Shown: positions 32,761 to 40,906, counted from the stretch's first letter. The stretch is DNA of 64,000 nucleotides from DATBGS01 sp036557885 (GCA_036557885.1 DATBGS010000080.1:17262-81261); one strand, 5' to 3'. Numbers and translations: made by a program. Notes: a model not told the origin generated them from the letters alone.

Positions 32761-33963
32761 ATGGCTACAAACTCATCCGATCAATCTGAAGAATCCGACA
32801 CCGAAGAAACACCCAGCCCGCTGTCCGCGACGACGTTGCCTCTTGCAGCGGGGGAAGCGAATGGGGAAGAAGCGGAGAGCACACTGCCTACAGAAGCATC
32901 ATTACCACTTGACACTTCTGACAGCCAGCCCACGAGGGATGAAGCCGAAGCTCCTCCACCGCCTGCGCGACAGATAGCATCTGCGCCGAAGACAGGCAGG
33001 CGTGGTTTGAAGCTTGTCCTCATCGGTGTTGCCATCCTTCTTGTGCTCAGCGCGACCGGCGCGGGTATCACCTATTATGCGCTCACCAGGCCCAAGCCCA
33101 GCATCACCGTCACCAGTGATTATCAGGTTGGCAAGGTTCCGGCTGGCTCTCCCTCAACGGCTTTACATATCGAAGGCAAGGGATTCTCCGCCTATTCAGC
33201 GATTACCTTTCTGCTGGATGGGCGGCCAGCCCCTGGAAGCCAGATTGTGCCAAGCGACGAGAACGGTGCCCTGGAAGCTGATCTGATGATTACCGCCAAA
33301 TGGAAGATTGGCGCGCATCAACTCACCGCCAGGGATGCCAGCGGCTACATCACGCATGCGGGTGTCAAGGTGATGGTTGTGCATCCGGGCGAAGCCCACA
33401 CCCCCGGACCAGATGGCTCGCCAGCCGATGATACGCCGCTCTTTACCCTCTACGTCACCATCATTGTGCAGAGCATCAGTGTGCCTGATCTGAATGGTGC
33501 TTTTCAGGGTTTTAACAGTAATACGGAGATACTGACCATTCAAGGCAAGTCTGACCCCGCAGGGGGTGCCGTGTGCGATCTCCAAAATGACGATGGGCAG
33601 ACCCATACCCAGCAGTTGGTTGTAAGTACGACGCCGATTTCCTTGAAAGACCTGGAAAACGGGAACTTTACCACGTTGCCAACGGAAAAGATCACGACGG
33701 CATATACCTGTAGTGGCACCTATCAGGGTGGGAAGATCAGCTATACCGAAATGAACACCGTCTATAAAGATGTCCAGCCAAATGGCGTCACCTGTGCCCC
33801 GCCGACCCCGCGCGTCAGCTATCAACTGGAGGGGACATTTAACAGCGCCGCGACCATTAGCGGTACCTATAGCGCCCCTGCCTACACTGTGACGTGTAGT
33901 AATGGGAGTTCACGCACAGTTCCCGCCGTTTCAGGGACATGGACGGGGATACTTTCTTCCTAG
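32761..33963 (+). CDS. Membrane-anchored extracellular protein with acidic cytoplasmic tail
   Basis: This 400-residue protein has an acidic, Ser/Thr/Glu-rich tail (residues 1-80), one membrane helix (LKLVLIGVAILLVLSATGAGITYYAL) and a beta-rich outer part. The latter begins with an IPT/Ig-like segment (ITVTSDYQVGKVPAGSPSTALHIEGKGFSAYS), followed by a second domain with four cysteines that looks like a sensor or binding module. No enzyme motif is seen. Proteins of this plan are frequent in Ktedonobacteria, but no function is established. AGGAGG lies 8 bases before the ATG and a perfect housekeeping promoter is 142 bases upstream. Confidence 0.7.
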   Translation: MATNSSDQSEESDTEETPSPLSATTLPLAAGEANGEEAESTLPTEASLPLDTSDSQPTRDEAEAPPPPARQIASAPKTGRRGLKLVLIGVAILLVLSATGAGITYYALTRPKPSITVTSDYQVGKVPAGSPSTALHIEGKGFSAYSAITFLLDGRPAPGSQIVPSDENGALEADLMITAKWKIGAHQLTARDASGYITHAGVKVMVVHPGEAHTPGPDGSPADDTPLFTLYVTIIVQSISVPDLNGAFQGFNSNTEILTIQGKSDPAGGAVCDLQNDDGQTHTQQLVVSTTPISLKDLENGNFTTLPTEKITTAYTCSGTYQGGKISYTEMNTVYKDVQPNGVTCAPPTPRVSYQLEGTFNSAATISGTYSAPAYTVTCSNGSSRTVPAVSGTWTGILSS

Positions 33964-33968
33964 AGCGT

Positions 33969-34520
33969 TCAGGCGGCTTTTGTCTGGCGCTGGTGCTTGC
34001 GTGCCCAATGCAGCAGGGTGCTGCCGTCGGTAAAGCCCAGCGGCAGCAAGGCTCCCAGGGTGAGCACCAGCAAGTTATCCAAGAAAAGGAAAAGCGTCGC
34101 CCACCAGATGATTCCCCCAACCGGGCGAAGAATCCAGGTGAGCACGCCCAGCACCAGCGCCAGGACAAGGCTGAAGACTGGACCCCCCAGCGCGCGCCGG
34201 ATATGCACGCCCGCAGGCAACTCCGGCTCGTCGCGGGGGTAGCGCGAGGTAGAGAGCACCAGCCAGAGGTGAATGGCCGTCATGGGGTGCCCCGTGCGGC
34301 GAGCGGCCCAGGCATGCCCCAACTGATGGACCAGGACTGAGGCCCAATACAGCAGGACCGTTACCAGTCCAGCCGCCAACGCCACCCAAAAAGCAGCATG
34401 CAGCCAGAGGGTTGCGGCTTCGGTCAGCAAGCTCCACAAAATCAGGGAGCTAATGATGGCGGTCCAACTGGCGGTGAGCCGCAGCCCCGCCAGCGTGCCA
34501 AGCCGATAGGTTGTTTTCAT
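33969..34520 (-). CDS. M50/site-2 protease-like membrane protein with substituted catalytic Glu
   Basis: This 183-residue protein has about five membrane helices in the order of the M50 metalloprotease core. The zinc-site motif that should read HExxH is HQLGH in SVLVHQLGHAWAARRTGHPM, so the catalytic Glu is Gln. The second site has the Asp in LLPLGFTDGSTLL, equivalent to the NPxPxxDG motif. The zinc ligands (two His, one Asp) are retained but the protein should not cleave peptides. It could be a pseudoprotease or regulator. The ATG at 34520 has GAGAGG upstream. The gene is convergent with the surface-protein gene at 32761. Confidence 0.75.
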   Translation of the reverse strand: MKTTYRLGTLAGLRLTASWTAIISSLILWSLLTEAATLWLHAAFWVALAAGLVTVLLYWASVLVHQLGHAWAARRTGHPMTAIHLWLVLSTSRYPRDEPELPAGVHIRRALGGPVFSLVLALVLGVLTWILRPVGGIIWWATLFLFLDNLLVLTLGALLPLGFTDGSTLLHWARKHQRQTKAA

Positions 34521-34586
34521 GCTGCAAACCTCTCTTCGAGCATCTCTTCCCATCTGGCGTCATACCAACACCCACCGCTCGTTTGT

Positions 34587-35441
34587 TCAATTGGCGCCTT
34601 TGGCAATGGGGCGGTTTGGGTCGGTGATCCAGTCGCTCCACGACCCGGCATATAATCGGCCATCACCCAGGCCAGCATGAGCCAGGGCCAGCAACTCCAG
34701 GGTGGAGGTGACTCCAGAGCCGCAGTAGAAAATCGCCTGCTCCGGGGCCGCGTCCCCCAGCATCTGCTGAAAACGCGCTCGCAGCTCGTGCGGTGGCAAG
34801 AAGCGCCCTTCGGCGTCCAGTAGTTCGTTGAAGGGCGCATTCACCGCCCCTGGAATGTGCCCGGCCACCGGGTCAATGGGTTCCTGTTCTCCTCTGTAGC
34901 GCTCGGCGCTGCGCACATCTACCAGGCGGGCAGAGGAATCAGGCAAAAGGGCGCTCACCTGCTCAGCCGTCACAACGGCCCCCTGGCGGACATGAGGAGT
35001 AAAGGACGCCGGGGCGCGTTGTTCCATGCCAGGCGCCACCGGATACCCGGCGTGCTGCCAGCCTTGCCAGCCTTCGTCCAGAACCGCCACCGCCTGGTGC
35101 CCCAGCCAGCGCAGCATCCACCAGAGCCGGGCGGCGGCCATAGAACTGCCGCTCGCGTCGTAGGCCACCACCTGCACGTGCTCATCAATCCCCCAGCGCG
35201 AAACCGTCTCGGCAAAGGTTTCAATGGCCGGGAGCGGATGCCGACCGGTTTTTCCAGGGATGATCTTACCAGATAAGTCTTCGTTCAAGTGGGCATAGAC
35301 GGCCCCTGGAATATGCGCCTGGAGGTAATCTTGTTGTCCGCGCTCGCTTTCTCCCAGCGAAAAACGGCAATCAATAATCGCCCAATCTGGCGCGGCAAGA
35401 TGTTGGGCGAGTTCGGAGGCAGGGATAAGCGTCTGGTACAT
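34587..35441 (-). CDS. sseA: Thiosulfate/3-mercaptopyruvate sulfurtransferase (tandem rhodanese)
   Basis: This 284-residue protein has two rhodanese domains. The first is inactive, and the second carries the catalytic Cys in FYCGSGVTST. The linker and flanking blocks are typical, for example IIDCRFSLGE, HIPGAVYAHLNEDLSG, SARLVDVRSAERYRGEQEP and GHIPGAVNAPFNELLD. The enzymes transfer sulfane sulfur from thiosulfate or mercaptopyruvate to cyanide or thiol acceptors. The CGSGVTS loop is nearer that of 3-mercaptopyruvate sulfurtransferases (CGSGVTA). I chose the ATG at 35441 preceded by GGGAGG; a longer in-frame start at 35618 would overlap the divergent response-regulator gene. Confidence 0.88.
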   Translation of the reverse strand: MYQTLIPASELAQHLAAPDWAIIDCRFSLGESERGQQDYLQAHIPGAVYAHLNEDLSGKIIPGKTGRHPLPAIETFAETVSRWGIDEHVQVVAYDASGSSMAAARLWWMLRWLGHQAVAVLDEGWQGWQHAGYPVAPGMEQRAPASFTPHVRQGAVVTAEQVSALLPDSSARLVDVRSAERYRGEQEPIDPVAGHIPGAVNAPFNELLDAEGRFLPPHELRARFQQMLGDAAPEQAIFYCGSGVTSTLELLALAHAGLGDGRLYAGSWSDWITDPNRPIAKGAN

Positions 35442-35521
35442 AGCGGCCCCTCCCGTATGGCAGCACTTACAATCAAGGGCGATGTGCCCCTGTTCCTGTT
35501 CTATCACATAGAAGTTAGAAT

Positions 35522-35537
35522 TGGCACCATCTATGCT
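35522..35537 (+). promoter_or_regulatory. Candidate sigma-54 (-24/-12) promoter of the response-regulator gene
   Basis: TTGGCAC-CATCT-ATGCT with a perfect -24 element and GG-N10-GC spacing, 76 bases before the start at 35613. An inverted repeat (TTCTA-TCACA-TAGAA, 35499-35513) lies immediately upstream. Confidence 0.6.
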
Positions 35538-35612
35538 GTAATACCCTCGAATACCGCCTCTCTGTTTTCGCGATACCGTTGCCAGGCTGGTATTACATGG
35601 AGGAACAACGCT

Positions 35613-36089
35613 ATGCACGAAGTAACCGTGCTCATCGTGGAAGACAACGCCGAACTGTTAGAACTCCTGCTGCAATCACTTCCGCTGATGGGGGATTTTC
35701 GCGTTTTCGGGGCGAAAGATGGGTTCGAGGGCCTCATGCAATTTGAGCAGGTACACCCCGATTGCGTTGTTGTGGATGTGCGTATGCCAGAACTGAATGG
35801 CTATCAGTTTGTGCGTGCCTTGCGTGGAGACTCGGCAACAGCCCAGATTCCCCTCATCATTTTGACCGCGCTGTCGCAGAGCCGAGATCGTTTTGTTGGC
35901 CTGGCTTCAGGGGCCGATATGTTCTTGAACAAACCAGCTATGCCCTCTGAACTGGCGCAAGCCATCCGGCAGGTGCTGGCCCGCACCACAGCAGAGCGCG
36001 AAGCCGCCTATACATCACTGCTGGAAGAAAGCGAAAACATAGAGGTTAGCGCCCCGTTGGGCGCCGAAAATCAGCCCATCCCTTCCTGA
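35613..36089 (+). CDS. Single-domain response regulator (CheY-like)
   Basis: This 158-residue protein is a receiver with the acidic pair in VLIVEDNAELLEL, the phosphoacceptor Asp in CVVVDVRMPELNGYQF, the Thr in IILTALSQS and the Lys in MFLNKPAMPSEL. A 35-residue tail follows with no DNA-binding or enzyme domain. It probably acts by binding a partner protein or as a phosphorelay shuttle. GGAGG precedes the ATG. It lies opposite the terpene synthase and histidine kinase genes, and the kinase is the obvious phosphodonor candidate. Both sides have -24/-12 promoter candidates. Confidence 0.88.
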   Translation: MHEVTVLIVEDNAELLELLLQSLPLMGDFRVFGAKDGFEGLMQFEQVHPDCVVVDVRMPELNGYQFVRALRGDSATAQIPLIILTALSQSRDRFVGLASGADMFLNKPAMPSELAQAIRQVLARTTAEREAAYTSLLEESENIEVSAPLGAENQPIPS

Positions 36090-36151
36090 GATGGCTGAGA
36101 TGGCGACAGACAGAGCAGGGCGGGCCTATTCGCGTCATCCGAGAAACAAGA

Positions 36152-37108
36152 TCACAGCGCCGCGTGTGATTGATAGCGTCCGGTCACCTGCGACCAGACA
36201 TAATTCGCGTGCAGATAATTTTTGCTAAATGTCGCGTATGCCTGGATGTGCTTGATCTCGTATGGTTTCCAACTCCAGCGCGGCAATTGTGTGACGAGGT
36301 ACTGCCAGCGCTGCAATTCCTGATTATGCCAGCCTATAATCAACTGGACAGCGGTTTCGAGAGGGCACTGGTGTTCGGCCTGCGTCACAGTGATGAGGTT
36401 ATGTACGTCGCCTCGCGCCCGCTCCTTTTCAAAGGAGAAGAGATCATTGGCCCAGCATATAGCGTTGTTGGCGGTATCCAGGAGCTGCTGGAGGACGGGA
36501 TTGCTGTAGGTTCCTTGAGGTAAGGTGCGGCCCAGTGCCAGATCAACTATGAGGACGAGCGTTCTCCAGCCGCCGGTTTTCCGGCGATACTCGATGTATT
36601 CGACCAGCGAGGGAATGCGTCGGCTGACCCGATTCTGCGCTTCCCATTGATAGGCCGCCAGGCTCTCGGAGAGAGTGGAGGCAAAGCGGTGCCGCCACTC
36701 GCTTGAGCTATAGCGATGTACGCGCTTCCAGATGTCCTCGACCACCTGGCATAAGAGCGGGCGCTCACCAGGCAGGGGTTCATCCCGCAGGATTGCCAGA
36801 AGCTGGACAAAAAAGCGTTGTAGAGCGGCTGGCTGGATGGCAGCTTCGCTCGAATCATCGAAATCATCCAGGAAGAAGCCCCAGCAACTCCAGTCATGCG
36901 CAATGGTTAAAATCTCCCAGGGAGCCTCTGGATAGCTCTGCGCAATCAACTGCCAAAACAGGGCGGCATCAAAGCGTGCCAGTTCTGCGGTGGTTTGGAC
37001 CAGCCCCACGCGCTGGACCCACGCCCGGCCATACTCGCGGAGTTCTGCCGCCTGGGGATGCACGCTTCCCTCTGGCGGAGCCTCCAGCGCCTGAAGATCG
37101 AAAGCCAC
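36152..37108 (-). CDS. Class I terpene synthase
   Basis: This 318-residue protein has the two metal-binding motifs of class I terpene cyclases: an aspartate-rich DDFDD at residues 81-85 and an NSE motif NDLFSFEKE at 221-229. The pyrophosphate sensor Arg lies in EYRRKTGGW (about 174-181) and a terminal RY pair is near the C-terminus (TGRYQS). The length fits bacterial sesquiterpene synthases. It should ionise farnesyl (or geranylgeranyl) diphosphate and release a cyclic terpene; the product cannot be predicted. It follows the histidine kinase by 53 bases on the same strand, so the two are probably cotranscribed. No prenyl-diphosphate synthase or P450 is next to it. Confidence 0.88.
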   Translation of the reverse strand: MAFDLQALEAPPEGSVHPQAAELREYGRAWVQRVGLVQTTAELARFDAALFWQLIAQSYPEAPWEILTIAHDWSCWGFFLDDFDDSSEAAIQPAALQRFFVQLLAILRDEPLPGERPLLCQVVEDIWKRVHRYSSSEWRHRFASTLSESLAAYQWEAQNRVSRRIPSLVEYIEYRRKTGGWRTLVLIVDLALGRTLPQGTYSNPVLQQLLDTANNAICWANDLFSFEKERARGDVHNLITVTQAEHQCPLETAVQLIIGWHNQELQRWQYLVTQLPRWSWKPYEIKHIQAYATFSKNYLHANYVWSQVTGRYQSHAAL

Positions 37109-37161
37109 GAATGTTCTCCTCCACCTGGTCCAGCCTTCTGCCAGGGCAGCGCAGCCACCTT

Positions 37162-38601
37162 CTACCCGGCACTCGCCTGGTACAAAGGAAGTTGGATATG
37201 GAAGGTGGACCCTTCTCCACTGACTCCAGTGCTCTCAACCCAGATGCGCCCGCGCATGGCCGCCACAAGCGAGCGGCAGAGGTACAAGCCCAGGCCGTTG
37301 CCAACGGTTGTGGATGCCAGATCACGCGGCAGGCGAACGAAGCGATTAAATAGCAGAGGCGCCTGGTCTGGCGGGATGCCAAACCCGTAGTCTCGGACAG
37401 TGATCTCAGCCATTTGTGAGTGCTCGCTTGTGTCACTTCGTTTGCCTTTTAGCCTCTCCCCAAATGATCCCGCAACAATCGTGGCCTTTATCTCAATAGG
37501 TGTGCCAGGGGGAGAATATTTGCCCGCGTTGGAGAGCAGGTTCGTGAGCACCTGCTGGAGGCGGGTGGCTTCACCCCAAACCGCCAGCCCTGTGGGAATA
37601 GTGACCATGATGTTTCTCTCTGCCAGTTGGGCCTCGCGTAGGTCAACAAGCTGTAATGCCTGGTTGTAAATGGCCTGGAGCGCGACTGGCTCCGGGTTTT
37701 CAATCACTTTCTCGTCAATGCGGCGCACATCCAGGATACTTTCAATCAGCTTCATCAGGTGCGTGCCAACCTCTTGCGCTTTCTGAAAGCTGCGCGTCAG
37801 TTGTTCTGGTGGCAATCTCTGCCAGGTGTGTTGCAAGAAGTCGAGATAGCCCAGCACAGTCATCACCGGCGTGCGTAACTCGTGGTGGACGTTGGTGATG
37901 AAGCGCTCTTTGAGTTCATCAAGCTGGCGGGTATGCGTATAGGCCAGGCTTAAATCGCGCAGCGTCTCCCGATAGCTGGCGGCCATCACAGCAGAGATGG
38001 TGAAGATGGCCCACTGGTCCAGGATTCCGGTAGCGAGGAAGAGGCCAAGCTCCGAAGAGACGTAGGCCAGCCCAAAGACCAGCGTGACGACGTTCATCAG
38101 GAGCGTTGTAGCTAGCGCCAGCCGCGCACTCCCAAAGGCGCCCGCGAGCATGATAGCAATCGCCAGACTCATCAGTTGCACAAAGGCAAAGGGATCGTCC
38201 TTGTGCCCCAAAAGGGCGGACCAGAAGAACAGGAATAAGATACTGGTGACATCCACGCCCAACAAGAGACTGAGCGTTGCCTTCTGGAGGCGTTTGCTGC
38301 CAGCCGCGCGCGCAGCGGTAAAGAACAAGCCATCGCATCCAGCCAGCACGATAACCGCTATCCATCCGGTGATTTGCTGGCCTGCTGGCTCCTGCCAGAC
38401 AAAGAAGGCGATATAGAAAAGCAAGAAGAGGCTGAGGAGCATGGTAAAGGCACGCGCAATCAGCAAGATAATGCGCAAGCGCCGGGTGAACAGAAGCTCC
38501 TGGGCAATCTGGGCTTCATCACGACCAGCGGGGACAAGGTCCCTGGCAAGCTCGTCTTCATCCTCAACAAGAGCAAAAGGGGGAGAGATCTTCCGTTCCA
38601 T
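37162..38601 (-). CDS. Membrane sensor histidine kinase linked to a terpene synthase gene
   Basis: This 479-residue protein has about six membrane helices (residues 40-225) and then a HisKA domain with the phosphoacceptor His in ITNVHHELRTPVMTV. The HATPase_c boxes are LLSNAGKYSPPGT, DYGFGIPPD and GNGLGLYLCRSLV. All catalytic motifs are present. The sensor signal is unknown. I chose the ATG at 38601, with GGAGG 6 bases upstream. It precedes the terpene synthase in the same direction, and a single-domain response regulator lies just beyond, so the three look like a signalling module that tunes a volatile terpene. A -24/-12 site lies 110 bases upstream. Confidence 0.88.
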   Translation of the reverse strand: MERKISPPFALVEDEDELARDLVPAGRDEAQIAQELLFTRRLRIILLIARAFTMLLSLFLLFYIAFFVWQEPAGQQITGWIAVIVLAGCDGLFFTAARAAGSKRLQKATLSLLLGVDVTSILFLFFWSALLGHKDDPFAFVQLMSLAIAIMLAGAFGSARLALATTLLMNVVTLVFGLAYVSSELGLFLATGILDQWAIFTISAVMAASYRETLRDLSLAYTHTRQLDELKERFITNVHHELRTPVMTVLGYLDFLQHTWQRLPPEQLTRSFQKAQEVGTHLMKLIESILDVRRIDEKVIENPEPVALQAIYNQALQLVDLREAQLAERNIMVTIPTGLAVWGEATRLQQVLTNLLSNAGKYSPPGTPIEIKATIVAGSFGERLKGKRSDTSEHSQMAEITVRDYGFGIPPDQAPLLFNRFVRLPRDLASTTVGNGLGLYLCRSLVAAMRGRIWVESTGVSGEGSTFHIQLPLYQASAG

Positions 38602-38709
38602 CCTCGACCTCCGTATCTGCGTGTTGGCTGACTGGTATCTTCTCACTACTGTTCGTTGAAAGCAGCGGAAGAGTGAAAATTGAGAGGCATCCAGTTCGCC
38701 TGCCGCATC

Positions 38710-38725
38710 AGCAACTGTGGGGCCA
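38710..38725 (-). promoter_or_regulatory. Candidate sigma-54 (-24/-12) promoter of the kinase-terpene synthase operon
   Basis: Minus strand TGGCCC-CACAG-TTGCT: the -12 element is canonical, the -24 has CCC for CAC, and spacing is GG-N10-GC. It lies 110 bases before the kinase start. Confidence 0.5.
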
Positions 38726-38780
38726 GAAACCTGCTTCGCAAAGCGACCTGGCGAAGTATGTACGGCGATTGCACAAAGCA

Positions 38781-38828
38781 GCCGAAACGCCCCTCTTCTT
38801 TTAGAGGGGCGTTTCGGCTCGCTTTTTT
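38781..38828. terminator. Strong 16-bp intrinsic terminator, downstream of rpoN
   Basis: GCCGAAACGCCCCTCT and its exact complement flank a 6-base loop, and a T6 run follows on the plus strand. It lies 38 bases past the rpoN stop. The T-run favours plus-strand termination, but the stem can also stop minus-strand rpoN transcription before the kinase promoter. Confidence 0.8.
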
Positions 38829-38856
38829 GGCTATTTTTCTTTTTATTGGCCCCGCA

Positions 38857-40287
38857 TCAGCGCTCGGAAGAAGAGAGGATTTTTAGCTCTTCACGGTACT
38901 TGGCGACCGTCCGACGCGCCACTTCCCAGCCCTGAGCTTTGAGCAGCTCAGCCAGCTTCTGATCGCTCAGCGGCTTGTTTTCCTGGCGAATCAGGTCTTT
39001 GAGGGCTTCTTTGAGACTCAAATTGGCGGTAAAGAAGGTGCTGAAGGGCACCACCTGCCTATTAGGCAGCATGACGAATTTGCCGGCTGTGGCCCGGCTG
39101 ACGGTGGAGGGATGCAAGCCCAGTTCTTCTGCGACCTGTTCACGGGTCAAGGGGCGCAGGGCGCTCAACCCGTTTTCCAGAAAATCCTGCTGCATCTCCA
39201 CCAGACAAGATGTAATCTGAGCGAGGGTTTGCCAGCGCCGCTTGACATTGGCAATAAAGAGTTTGGTGCGCTTCAGGTAGTCCTGTACGTGCTGCTGCCC
39301 TGCATCGGCGGTCCCGCGATGGGTGGAGATGGAGCGAGCGGCGTCACTGTAAGACGGGCTGATTTGCAAGCTCAACCGCTGCGCCTCGACGACTTCTACC
39401 TCGTAGGTTCTGTTCGTCGCCTCTGGTTTGCAGCTAATGATCACGTCTGGCTGGATGGGCCTGGCGAGCTTGTTGGCTTCGCTGACCTCGGTGCCCAGAT
39501 AGCCGGAGGTGGGGAAAGGATTGAGCGTCTCTTTGAGAAACGTGTGGGCCTCTTTGACCTGCCTGAGACTGATTTTCAGCTCAAGGGCAATCTGGCTATA
39601 TTTGTGTTCGGCCAGGTGAGCCAGGTAGCGATCAATGATCTCGTACGCATACGGTTGGTGCACTCCTTGTTCTTCCCAGGACCGTATCTGGATGAGCAGG
39701 CACTCGCGCACATCCCTGGCCCCTATGCCGACTGGTTCCTGAGCTTGCAGCATCTCCAGAACATGCTCAACTCGCTCCGGCGCCACTTCGCACACCTGGG
39801 CCGCTTCTTGAACACTGCAGCGCAAATACCCATCTTCATCCAGATTGCCAACCAAATAATCAATAACGAGGGTATCGGCCTCTTGAAGCTGCTCGTGCAA
39901 GGTCAAGCGAAGATGCTCTCTCAGGCTGGTCTTTGAGGCCAGGAGCAGTGTGGGGTCGAATTCATCGTCCTCGCGCCAGCCCCGCTCTGCTTCTGCAAGC
40001 CAGGAATCAGCTTCATCCAGGCTGCTGATGCGCTCGGTTTGCGGGAGGGAGGATGATGCAAGCGAGAGACAGTGAAGGCAGCCCGCCCCTTGCATGGCGC
40101 GCCCACAGGTTGGGCAAACCGGGCGCTCATCCAACTCAAGCGCCGGATTCTCCTCCAGCTCTTTTTGAACCAGGGACACAAGCTCTGTTGAGGAGAGCGT
40201 CAGCACCTGATTCGCCTCAATAAGCCAGGCGGGAGCAGTTTGTTGAAACTGCGCTGGAGCAGTGGTCTGATAGATATCAATCGACAT
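38857..40287 (-). CDS. rpoN: RNA polymerase sigma-54 factor with zinc-ribbon insertion
   Basis: This 476-residue protein has all three sigma-54 regions. An activator-interaction-like region I (residues about 18-54: WLIEANQVLTLSSTELV, LEENPALELDE) leads to the core-binding domain (DYLVGNLDEDGYLRCSVQE, VGIGARDVRECLLIQIR). The DNA-binding domain has a helix-turn-helix in AEELGLHPSTVSRATAGKFV and the RpoN box ARRTVAKYRE. Between regions I and II is an unusual CxxC-x8-CxxC ribbon (Cys 58, 61, 70, 73). Region I is shorter and less Gln-rich than usual. RpoN needs an AAA+ activator; none is in the window. The ATG at 40287 has GAGGAG upstream. A canonical -24/-12 promoter suggests that it drives its own gene. 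Confidence 0.93.
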   Translation of the reverse strand: MSIDIYQTTAPAQFQQTAPAWLIEANQVLTLSSTELVSLVQKELEENPALELDERPVCPTCGRAMQGAGCLHCLSLASSSLPQTERISSLDEADSWLAEAERGWREDDEFDPTLLLASKTSLREHLRLTLHEQLQEADTLVIDYLVGNLDEDGYLRCSVQEAAQVCEVAPERVEHVLEMLQAQEPVGIGARDVRECLLIQIRSWEEQGVHQPYAYEIIDRYLAHLAEHKYSQIALELKISLRQVKEAHTFLKETLNPFPTSGYLGTEVSEANKLARPIQPDVIISCKPEATNRTYEVEVVEAQRLSLQISPSYSDAARSISTHRGTADAGQQHVQDYLKRTKLFIANVKRRWQTLAQITSCLVEMQQDFLENGLSALRPLTREQVAEELGLHPSTVSRATAGKFVMLPNRQVVPFSTFFTANLSLKEALKDLIRQENKPLSDQKLAELLKAQGWEVARRTVAKYREELKILSSSER

Positions 40288-40343
40288 GCGCAAGACTCCT
40301 CTCTGGGGTGCATAGCTTGCATCTTCCCCTGCTTTCCCCCCTA

Positions 40344-40359
40344 AGCAAGTCCTGTGCCA
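40344..40359 (-). promoter_or_regulatory. Sigma-54 (-24/-12) promoter of rpoN, best match in the window
   Basis: Minus strand TTGGCAC-AGGAC-TTGCT matches the TGGCAC-N5-TTGCW consensus at every defined position. It lies 57 bases before the rpoN start, implying autoactivation. Confidence 0.7.
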
Positions 40360-40363
40360 ATTC

Positions 40364-40379
40364 TGTAGTCTGGACTACA
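40364..40379. promoter_or_regulatory. Palindrome next to the rpoN -24 element, possible operator
   Basis: TGTAGTC and its exact complement flank TG. It starts 4 bases upstream of the -24 element, closer than a usual enhancer site, so it may be a repressor or activator site that acts at the promoter. Confidence 0.55.
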
Positions 40380-40441
40380 AAAGAGCAAGAGAGACACACT
40401 GATACAGGGCAGCTTTCACCTTTCCCCCGTTTACTCCTGGC

Positions 40442-40762
40442 TTAAATCCAGCGCCGTCTGCGGGGGCGATTAGAATAGCGCCGGGTATAGGGGGCAACTC
40501 TCCGGTAGGCCACAAAGCTCCAGATGAGTACCACGAGAAAGGCTACCAGGATCGAGCTAATCAGCGGGACACCATTGAGAAACGGCTCACCAGAGATATG
40601 GAAATGAAAGACGCCAACGACCAGGAAGATTGCGAGAAATCCAATCAGCATGGCTCCGAGCAGCCCACCTGGGCCTCGGCGATGGGCCAGCACTTCACCG
40701 ATAAAGCCAACAATAGCAGCTATGATCAACCAGATGATCAACTCTGTCAGGGTGATAGTCAT
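40442..40762 (-). CDS. GlsB/YeaQ-like small membrane protein
   Basis: This 106-residue protein has three hydrophobic segments and the Gly-rich GFIGEVLAHRRGPGGLLGAMLIGFLAIFL pattern of the transglycosylase-associated (GlsB) family, with a basic tail RRYSNRPRRRRW. Compared with the copy at 24082 it is more divergent, with a polar insertion after the second helix. AAGGAG precedes the ATG. A strong -24/-12 site at 40891-40906 is 130 bases upstream. Envelope stress function is family knowledge; its role here is unknown. Confidence 0.75.
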   Translation of the reverse strand: MTITLTELIIWLIIAAIVGFIGEVLAHRRGPGGLLGAMLIGFLAIFLVVGVFHFHISGEPFLNGVPLISSILVAFLVVLIWSFVAYRRVAPYTRRYSNRPRRRRWI

Positions 40763-40890
40763 CTTGTGATGTCTCCTTCTTGCACCGGCGACATGCCTTC
40801 GAGCAGGCGAGGAGGCATGTACCTATCCTGGATCTTTCATTCTGAACTTCCCGTCGCCAGGAAGTTTTTCCTCGCCTGATAGCTACTTAA

Positions 40891-40906
40891 AGCACATGGA
40901 GTGCCA
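40891..40906 (-). promoter_or_regulatory. Candidate sigma-54 (-24/-12) promoter of the second GlsB gene
   Basis: Minus strand TTGGCAC-TCCAT-GTGCT, a perfect -24 element and GG-N10-GC spacing, 129 bases before the start at 40762. The 316-base gap 40763-41078 otherwise shows no coding sequence. Confidence 0.6.
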
